Origin: Bacteroidales bacterium | Lineage (GTDB): Bacteria > Bacteroidota > Bacteroidia > Bacteroidales > Bacteroidaceae | Assembly (NCBI GenBank): GCA_004555425.1 | Contig: SFID01000089.1 | Coordinates: forward strand, 1-12,514 | Direction: 5' to 3' | DNA: 12,514 bases | Shown here: in pieces, positions 7,622 through 12,514 of the stretch | Layout: the number at the start of each line of letters is the position of its first letter | Numbering within the stretch: the first letter of the stretch is position 1 | Position numbers and translations under genes: made by a program | Notes under the pieces: generated by a model | Databases searched by the model: none | The model's input: only the letters and a program-made list of their open reading frames with translations | What the model was told of the DNA's origin: nothing

Positions 7622-7702
7622 TGCTAGATTTTCTAGAGGTTCTAGAGGTTCTAGATATTCTAGAGATTCTAGATATTCTAGATATTCTAGGTTTACTAGC
7701 AG
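7622..7702. repeat. 9-bp TTCTAGAnn tandem repeat between susC and susD
   Basis: Seven clear 9-bp units run from 7631 to 7693 (TTCTAGAGG twice, TTCTAGATA, TTCTAGAGA, TTCTAGATA twice, TTCTAGGTT), with a decayed unit on each side. Six of the units contain the palindrome TCTAGA, so the stretch is packed with CTAG, a tetramer that is rare in many bacterial genomes. It sits in the 132-bp spacer inside the operon and is transcribed with it. Because nine is three codons, a plus-strand frame reads it as Ser-Arg-x repeats, but that frame is a shadow of susD. Confidence 0.9.
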
Positions 7703-7721
7703 GAGGGTCGGGTTTGCTTGA

Positions 7722-10700
7722 TTAGAAATTGAGTTTCAGGTTTACACCGAAGGAGCGCTCGGAGGGCACGTTGAACATATCGATGCCGCCCAGACCGTTA
7801 GCTGTAGAAACCGACACGTCGGGATCCACGGGGCTGTCCTTGTAGATGAAGAACAGGTTGCGGCCGATAACGGAGAGGCTCAGGTGCTTGCCTTCGCCGA
7901 GGAGGTTGCGGAAGGTGTAGCCGAGCGAGAGTTCGCGCAGACGGAAGTTGGTGGCGTTGTAGATGTACGAGCTAGCGTCGTTAGCGCCCACCACGCTGTA
8001 GTAGTCTTCGATGGCAACGAGGTCGCGGCCTTCGTTGATGTACATGCCGAGACGGCCGTCAGCCGTTTTGAGGTTGTTGGCCTCAGCGTATGCGCGGGCA
8101 TCGCCGGTACGCTTGCTGACACCCATCTTGTCGAGATAGCCTTCGGTGAGGGAGATGACCTTACCGCCGATACGTCCGTTGATGAGGAAGTAGAGGTTGA
8201 AGTCCTTGAAGCGGAAGGTGTTGGCCCAAGAGAGTTGGTACTTCGAGTTGAGGTTGCCTGCATATCTGCCGAAGGTCTGGCTCACTTCGTCGTCGATGCG
8301 GATGTTGCCAGCTGCGGTTTTGTACATCTGGTTGCCGTTGATGGCCACCTGGCCGCTTTCATTAACATAGATATCGCCAGCCTTGTGAACGAGGTCACCA
8401 GCTGTGTTGTAAACATCGTCGCGCCAGCGGGCGAAGTCCGTTACATAGAGGTCGCCGTAAGCCTTGCCTACGCTATAGTTCACCTGAACCTTACCAGAAG
8501 CAAGTCCTTGTACCATTTCCTTGTCGTAGCCGTACTTGTCCTTGTAGGTCTTCTCGATCTTGTTGTGGTTGTAGGAGAAGTTGATGTTGGTCTTCCAACC
8601 CCAGTCCTTGTTGATGGTCCAGTTGTAACCGAGCGAGAGTTCCACACCCTGGTTGCGGATGAGACCGCTGTTGACGGGCTGCGTCTTGCCGTTCATACCT
8701 GCGATATTGAGGTAGGAGTTGTGCATGGCGGAGTTGTAGTAGGTCACATCGGCCGTGAGGGCGTTGTGGAAGAACTGCATTTCCAGACCCGTTTCAAACG
8801 ACTTGGTCTTTTCGGGGATGGGATAGAAGCTGTTGTATGCGCTGGAGGTTGTGCCGCCAGTGGTTGTATTGGTACTCACGGCGTTATATACGCTGTTGGG
8901 AATGGAGTTACCTACTTCCGAATAGCTCAAGCGATACTTGGCATAGGTGAACCATTCGGGCAGGCGGAACAACTGGCTCAGCACGGCGCTGGCACCGAAA
9001 CCGAAGTAGCCGTAGTTGTCGCTAGCACCGAGGTAGGAGAACTGCTTGAACACGCGGTACCAGTCGCGGCGGTAGGAACCGTCGATGTAGATCATTTCCT
9101 TCCAACCGAGCTGTGCGGTGAAGAGGGCAGCCTTGTCCCAGTTGCTGCTCTTACCCTTGCTGGTCACGCCGTTCCAACCGCCCGAGGGGTCGAAATAGTT
9201 GGGGCGGTCGGAGATACCCGTCTGCACGCCGTTGGTGATGATGGGCTTGGAGGCACTGCCCAGGTAGGTGCTGGTGCTGACCCCCTGGATGGTGTGGCCC
9301 ACCCAACCTGCTGTGGCCGATACGCTCCAATCTTCCTTGAACGTCTTGTTATAGGAGAGGAGGTAGTCGGTATAGATTTCGTTGTTGCGGCCATTGCCGA
9401 GGTTGTACGTACCATAGCGATACATATCGGTGGGGCCCATAGTTGTGGCCATACGATAGCCTTCTTCGTTGTACTTGGTATGGTCGATGGAGACGCGTGC
9501 CTGGAAGGAGAGGCCGTCGTAGATGTCAATCTTGCCCGAGAACTTGGCCGAGAAGCGGTCTTCGCGCTGCGTGCCTTTGTTCATCTTGGCCAGCCAGTAG
9601 GGGTTGTTGCGCATGGCATCCTGGTAAATCCACTGCTGCGAGTAGTCGTTGAGCTCCACGCGGCCGTAGGCGGGGGTGTATGTGCCTGTGGTCTGATCCA
9701 CCACATAGTAGAGGCTACCGCTCTCGTCGCCCGACATCCAGGGCATCACGCCCTTGTCGTAGTAGTAGTTGTTCTTATAGTAAGCCATGTCGGCATCGCG
9801 CGGAGCGAGGTAGAGGTCGTAGATGGGGTTACCCACCGTACCACCGCTCATACGGTTCTTCGTCTTCGTCTGGCGGTAGTCGGCGCTGACGTCGATGGTC
9901 ACGCGGTCCCAGAGTTTGTAGTTCTGGCGGAAGGCGAAGGTGTTACGGTTGTACGTATTCTCGGGGATAAGACCGTTGGAATGGCTGTTGGCAAACGATA
10001 CGTAGGAGCGCACCTTCTCCGTACCGCCCGAGATGCTCAGCGAGTTGTTCGTATTGACACCCGTCTCGAAGAAGTCGGCCATGTCGTCGGCACCATAGCC
10101 GCGCAGGTGGAGCGTATTGATCAGGCCGTTCTTATAGTACTTGGTTGGCATGGCCATGTCGTACGTGAAGTTGCCACCGCCATTGAGACGGCCACCCCAG
10201 CTGTTCGAGCCATACGAGGTGATGTTGCCTGCTGCATCGTAGCGGGCAGCACCATAGAGGTTCTGAATTTTTGGCGTGAGCAGGGGCTGGCTGAAGGTCA
10301 CGTTGGAGTTGAAACTTACGTCAATCTTACCTTCCTTACCCTTCTTGGTGGTAATCATGATGACACCGTTGGCTGCTGCCGAACCATAGAGGGCTGCGGC
10401 GTTGGCACCCTTGAGCACGTTCATGCTCTCGATGTCGTCGGGGTTAATCATGGAGAGGGGGTCGGAACCTTCGCTCGTGGAGGTGTTCACGAGCTGTGCC
10501 ACGTCGCCAATCTGTCCGCGCGTGTTGTTCGTCATGGGCACACCGTCCACTACGATGAGGGGCGAGTTGTTACCCAGGATGGACTTGTTACCACGGAGCA
10601 CGATTTTCGACGCACCACCGGCACCACCCGAAGAAGGCGTAATGGTCACACCCGAAATCTTACCTTCCATGGAGTTCACGAGGTTGGCGTCCTGCACCTT

Positions 10701-11138
10701 CATGAGGTCGTCGGCCTTAATCTGCTGCGTGGAGTAGGTCAGCGACTTCTCCTTGCGGACGATACCCATGGCTGTCACCACGGCCTCGTTGAGGCGGTTG
10801 CCTTCCTCGGTGAGGGTGAAGGAGAGGGCGTTGCCCGTCCACTTCTGCTCCTGTCGGCCATAGCCGATGAGCGATACGCGGATGGTCTGACCACTTTTGG
10901 CACCACGGATGGTGAAGTTACCATTCTCGTCGGTTGTTGTTGTACTCTTGGTACCTACCAGCACAACGACAGCGCCCATGAGGGGTTCGCCTTCGGCAGA
11001 TACCACTTTACCTTTAACCACACCGTTCTGCTGAACGATGGTCGTTTCTGCCCACACGCCACTCGGCACCAACGAAAGTGGTACACCGATGACAGATGCT
11101 GCAAGCAGAGAAAATCCTATGGTTTTGATTTGCTTCAT
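7722..11138 (-). CDS. SusC/RagA-family TonB-dependent outer-membrane transporter
   Basis: A 22-strand outer-membrane barrel, driven by TonB, that imports oligosaccharides captured by its SusD partner. Of 1138 residues, 1-30 are a signal peptide ending VWA. A carboxypeptidase-D-like regulatory domain is at about 39-112 (GVVKGKVVSAEGEPLMGAVV, DENGNFTIRG). The plug domain is at about 115-265, with the SusC signature LRGNKSILGNNSPLIVVDGV and the typical AALYGSAAANGVIMITTKKG. The barrel fills the rest and ends in phenylalanine (GVNLKLNF), as outer-membrane barrels do. No N-terminal STN domain is present, so signalling to an anti-sigma factor is not expected from this protein. It is the first gene of the susC-susD-GH85 operon. 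The 252-bp upstream spacer holds repeats but no TAnnTTTG box I can find. The gene has no TTA, CTA or TCA sense codon. Confidence 0.96.
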   Translation of the reverse strand: MKQIKTIGFSLLAASVIGVPLSLVPSGVWAETTIVQQNGVVKGKVVSAEGEPLMGAVVVLVGTKSTTTTDENGNFTIRGAKSGQTIRVSLIGYGRQEQKWTGNALSFTLTEEGNRLNEAVVTAMGIVRKEKSLTYSTQQIKADDLMKVQDANLVNSMEGKISGVTITPSSGGAGGASKIVLRGNKSILGNNSPLIVVDGVPMTNNTRGQIGDVAQLVNTSTSEGSDPLSMINPDDIESMNVLKGANAAALYGSAAANGVIMITTKKGKEGKIDVSFNSNVTFSQPLLTPKIQNLYGAARYDAAGNITSYGSNSWGGRLNGGGNFTYDMAMPTKYYKNGLINTLHLRGYGADDMADFFETGVNTNNSLSISGGTEKVRSYVSFANSHSNGLIPENTYNRNTFAFRQNYKLWDRVTIDVSADYRQTKTKNRMSGGTVGNPIYDLYLAPRDADMAYYKNNYYYDKGVMPWMSGDESGSLYYVVDQTTGTYTPAYGRVELNDYSQQWIYQDAMRNNPYWLAKMNKGTQREDRFSAKFSGKIDIYDGLSFQARVSIDHTKYNEEGYRMATTMGPTDMYRYGTYNLGNGRNNEIYTDYLLSYNKTFKEDWSVSATAGWVGHTIQGVSTSTYLGSASKPIITNGVQTGISDRPNYFDPSGGWNGVTSKGKSSNWDKAALFTAQLGWKEMIYIDGSYRRDWYRVFKQFSYLGASDNYGYFGFGASAVLSQLFRLPEWFTYAKYRLSYSEVGNSIPNSVYNAVSTNTTTGGTTSSAYNSFYPIPEKTKSFETGLEMQFFHNALTADVTYYNSAMHNSYLNIAGMNGKTQPVNSGLIRNQGVELSLGYNWTINKDWGWKTNINFSYNHNKIEKTYKDKYGYDKEMVQGLASGKVQVNYSVGKAYGDLYVTDFARWRDDVYNTAGDLVHKAGDIYVNESGQVAINGNQMYKTAAGNIRIDDEVSQTFGRYAGNLNSKYQLSWANTFRFKDFNLYFLINGRIGGKVISLTEGYLDKMGVSKRTGDARAYAEANNLKTADGRLGMYINEGRDLVAIEDYYSVVGANDASSYIYNATNFRLRELSLGYTFRNLLGEGKHLSLSVIGRNLFFIYKDSPVDPDVSVSTANGLGGIDMFNVPSERSFGVNLKLNF

Positions 11139-11178
11139 ATATATATGTATGATTTAAGGATTACCTTTTTGTTCAATT

Positions 11179-11206
11179 AGGAATGAGGAATGAGGAATTA
11201 GAAATT
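11179..11206 (+). repeat. Short 7-bp tandem repeat AGGAATG/AGGAATT upstream of susC
   Basis: Four 7-bp units, AGGAATG twice, AGGAATT, AGAAATT, follow TTCAATTAGGAAT, a 13-bp string that also precedes the left heptamer array near ribD (about 2503-2515). It lies in the susC leader region about 40-70 bp from the start codon. It appears to be a relative of the TTAGGAG repeat. Confidence 0.7.
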
Positions 11207-11217
11207 GGGAGAGAATA

Positions 11218-11275
11218 TTAGGAGTTCATCCTCATTGGAAGGCAACTCCTAACTCCTAACTCCTAACTCCTAACT
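11218..11275. repeat. Heptanucleotide repeat (AACTCCT)n with hairpin, right copy
   Basis: Four AACTCCT units at 11244-11271, followed by AACTA, are the reverse complement of the TTAGGAG array next to ribD. One unit in the opposite sense, TTAGGAGTT at 11218-11226, pairs perfectly over 9 bp with AACTCCTAA at 11244-11252 around a 17-nt loop. The structure lies in the susC upstream region and would fall in the leader RNA if transcription starts beyond it. Confidence 0.85.
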
Positions 11276-11292
11276 AAAAATCTATTGAGCTA

Positions 11293-11431
11293 GCAGCCGA
11301 AGGCTGCGTTGAAACTAGGGAGCGAAGCGACCGTTGAAACTAAGGGGACGCAGTCCCCGCTGAAACTAGGTCGCAAAGCGACCGTTGAAACTAAGGTCGC
11401 AAAGCGACCGACTGAAGGTCGCGCAGCGACC
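11293..11431. repeat. Six-hairpin repeat array with constant GTTGAAACTA linker
   Basis: Six short inverted repeats start at 11293, 11318, 11344, 11369, 11395 and 11417 (period 22-26 bp). Each has 6-bp arms and a 3-nt loop (GAA, GAA, GCA, AAA, AAA, GCA); the second has two mismatched pairs. Arms vary (GCAGCC, GGGGAC, GGTCGC) with matching changes on the other arm in four of the five non-degenerate cases. The linker GTTGAAACTA occurs at 11308-11317, 11333-11342 and 11384-11393, with GCTGAAACTA at 11359-11368 and a decayed linker at 11410-11416. The right third lies inside the 3' end of the trmH-family gene. It is not a CRISPR array: units are too short and no unique spacers exist. Confidence 0.9.
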
Positions 11432-11954
11432 GCATGCCCTTGGCCACTTCCCAAATGACGATGCCCGCACTCACGCTCACGTTGAGCGAATGCTTCGTGC
11501 CATACTGAGGGATTTCGAGGGACTGTCCGCAGGCGTCAACCACTGCCTGCTGCACGCCCTTCACCTCGTTGCCCAAGACGAGGGCATACTTGCGTCCAGA
11601 TTCGGGACGAAACGCATCAAGCCCGATACTGCCCTGCACCTGTTCCACTGCCAACACACAATAATCCTGGGCCTGCAACTCTCGAACAGCCTCGAGGGCA
11701 TCCGAGTAGTAGGTCCAGGATACGGAATCCTCCGCACCGAGTGCCGTCTTGTGCATCTCGGCCGAGGGTGGACAGGCCGTAATGCCGCACAGGCACACGC
11801 GCTCCAAGCGGAAAGCATCGGCCGTGCGAAATACGCTTCCCACATTGTGCAGGCTGCGGATATTGTCGAGGATGATGGTGAGGGGGAGTTTCTCAGCTGC
11901 GCGAAACTCCTCCACCGTCATGCGACAGAGTTCTTCAATCTGAAGTTTCCTCAT
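11391..11954 (-). CDS. SpoU/TrmH-family RNA 2'-O-methyltransferase
   Basis: A cytosolic SPOUT-fold enzyme that transfers a methyl group from SAM to a ribose 2'-OH of tRNA or rRNA; the exact target nucleotide cannot be read. I choose ATG 11954 (MRKLQIEELCRMT), giving 187 residues and the start seen in Bacteroidales relatives. The frame extends to an ATG at 12065, but the added residues overlap a likely promoter box and look non-coding. The three family motifs are present: NVGSVFR (37-43), LVLGNEVKG (125-133) and PQYGTKHSLNVSVSAGIVIW (149-168), which form the knotted SAM-binding site. The usual protein would end near AKG at 171-173. The last 14 residues (MRSLRDLQSVALRP) and the TAG stop are encoded by the hairpin repeat array. 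It is co-directional with susC, 252 bp away, probably a separate transcript. Confidence 0.93.
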   Translation of the reverse strand: MRKLQIEELCRMTVEEFRAAEKLPLTIILDNIRSLHNVGSVFRTADAFRLERVCLCGITACPPSAEMHKTALGAEDSVSWTYYSDALEAVRELQAQDYCVLAVEQVQGSIGLDAFRPESGRKYALVLGNEVKGVQQAVVDACGQSLEIPQYGTKHSLNVSVSAGIVIWEVAKGMRSLRDLQSVALRP

Positions 11955-12038
11955 GGATTTTGGTTGACAAGGCTGGTACTCAACGAATCCCATTCCCAAC
12001 GGGCAAGGGCGAGGTTCGTCAAGATGAATATTCACCTG

Positions 12039-12046
12039 CAAAAATA
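12039..12046 (-). promoter_or_regulatory. Bacteroidetes -7 box for the trmH-family gene
   Basis: The minus strand reads TATTTTTG here, a full match to the Bacteroidetes -7 consensus TAnnTTTG. It lies 85 bp upstream of the chosen ATG at 11954, giving a 5' leader of roughly 75-80 nt. A clear TTTG -33 element at the usual spacing is not visible, so the call is tentative. If correct, translation cannot begin at the more distant ATG at 12065. Confidence 0.4.
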
Positions 12047-12065
12047 AACAATTTTTGTTCAGCAA

Positions 12066-12514
12066 TCATTTTTCTCCCAAAAAAAACGCGCACAGCCCCA
12101 TAAATCGGCCTGAAATCGGCCTGAACACCCCACTGCTACGGCAGGAAAGCCGCATGTAGGTAGGTTCTCTTTGGAAAAAAAATTGAAGGCCGTATCCGCT
12201 GTGCGCAGCACGCCCACAAGCAACGTGCGGTACATTACCTTCTCAATGAGTTTCAATGAAAACGAACTCCGTACTCACGAGACAAATTTAGGGTAAGCTG
12301 GGTGCGGTACTTTCACGTTACCCGAAATGGTTACTACTCAGGTCAAGGTTGTTAAGGGTTTGTACACCGAGGTGAGAAACGTACAGCACGTTGCTCGAGG
12401 GCGTGTGAGTAGGGTGTTCGTTTTCAATGATAGGGAAAGTTTTGAATAAACAAAAACAAGAAAAACCCCTTGAAGAGGATGGGGGCAAAGCCCCTGGTGT
12501 TAGGCTTTCGCTTT
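12066..12514. other. Gene-free or undetermined right end of the window
   Basis: I see no supported gene here. It contains an exact 11-bp tandem duplication, AAATCGGCCTG twice (12102-12123). An open frame of 40 codons runs on plus from ATG 12327 to TAA 12447-12449 (begins MVTTQVKVVKGLYTEVRNVQ), unrecognised and possibly chance. A 65-codon minus frame (12256-12059) overlaps the trmH promoter area and resembles no family I know. A GGGGC-AAA-GCCCC hairpin lies at 12482-12494, similar in style to the triloop hairpins of the array near 11300. Confidence 0.5.

Noticed and set aside
5778..7721. A 647-codon plus-strand open frame opposite susD, ending in Ser-Arg repeats.
   Set aside because: Also in codon register with susD; its end is merely the translated 9-bp repeat.
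7884..11180. A 1098-codon plus-strand open frame opposite susC.
   Set aside because: It is in exact codon register with susC, so it stays open only because susC lacks TTA, CTA and TCA codons. Its protein has no recognisable domain, while susC is unmistakable.
11293..11431. CRISPR array suggested by the recurring GTTGAAAC motif.
   Set aside because: Period is only 22-26 bp, the intervening segments are hairpins related to each other rather than unique spacers, and no cas genes are present.
11955..12065. Upstream start for the trmH-family gene at 12065.
   Set aside because: The extension overlaps a good TAnnTTTG box and relatives start at the MRKL methionine.
12059..12256. A 65-codon minus-strand frame (starts MKLIEKVMYRTLL) upstream of the trmH-family gene.
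   Set aside because: No recognisable family, includes a translated 11-bp duplication, and runs up to the likely trmH promoter; too little support to call a gene.

Overview
The window looks like chromosomal DNA of an anaerobic Bacteroidales species (Prevotella, Alloprevotella or Porphyromonas type). The signs are a SusC/SusD outer-membrane pair, a secreted enzyme ending in a type IX secretion (T9SS) sorting domain, a TAnnTTTG-type -7 box, gene starts without Shine-Dalgarno sequences, and GC-rich genes separated by AT-rich spacers full of short repeats. Genus and species cannot be fixed from the sequence alone.

Layout: 1-69 is a short open fragment cut by the window edge. 70-430 is non-coding and holds three diverged copies of a ~77-85 bp repeat. 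prmC (release-factor glutamine methyltransferase, - strand) and ribD (riboflavin deaminase/reductase, + strand) are divergent housekeeping genes. ribD converges on the main locus, and a strong two-way terminator-like hairpin separates them.

Main locus (11138 down to 2638, - strand): a compact three-gene polysaccharide-utilisation-type operon, susC, then susD (SusD-like_2 lipoprotein), then a 1012-residue secreted endo-beta-N-acetylglucosaminidase of family GH85. The enzyme has the family's Asn-x-Glu catalytic motif, a beta-sandwich, a fibronectin-like part, a GEVED domain and a T9SS C-terminal domain. The inferred job is to cut N-glycans from glycoproteins at the cell surface and import the freed glycan through the SusCD complex. 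No regulator, exo-glycosidase or inner-membrane transporter is present in the window, so processing must continue elsewhere.

Upstream of susC lies a SpoU/TrmH-family RNA 2'-O-methyltransferase gene (- strand). Its 3' end is built from a six-hairpin repeat array. The last ~0.5 kb holds no gene I can support.

The most unusual content is in the spacers: the six-hairpin array with a constant 10-nt linker, 7-bp TTAGGAG repeats at both ends of the sus/GH85 operon in opposite orientations, a 9-bp TCTAGA-rich tandem repeat between susC and susD, and a perfect 15-bp hairpin between susD and the GH85 gene.
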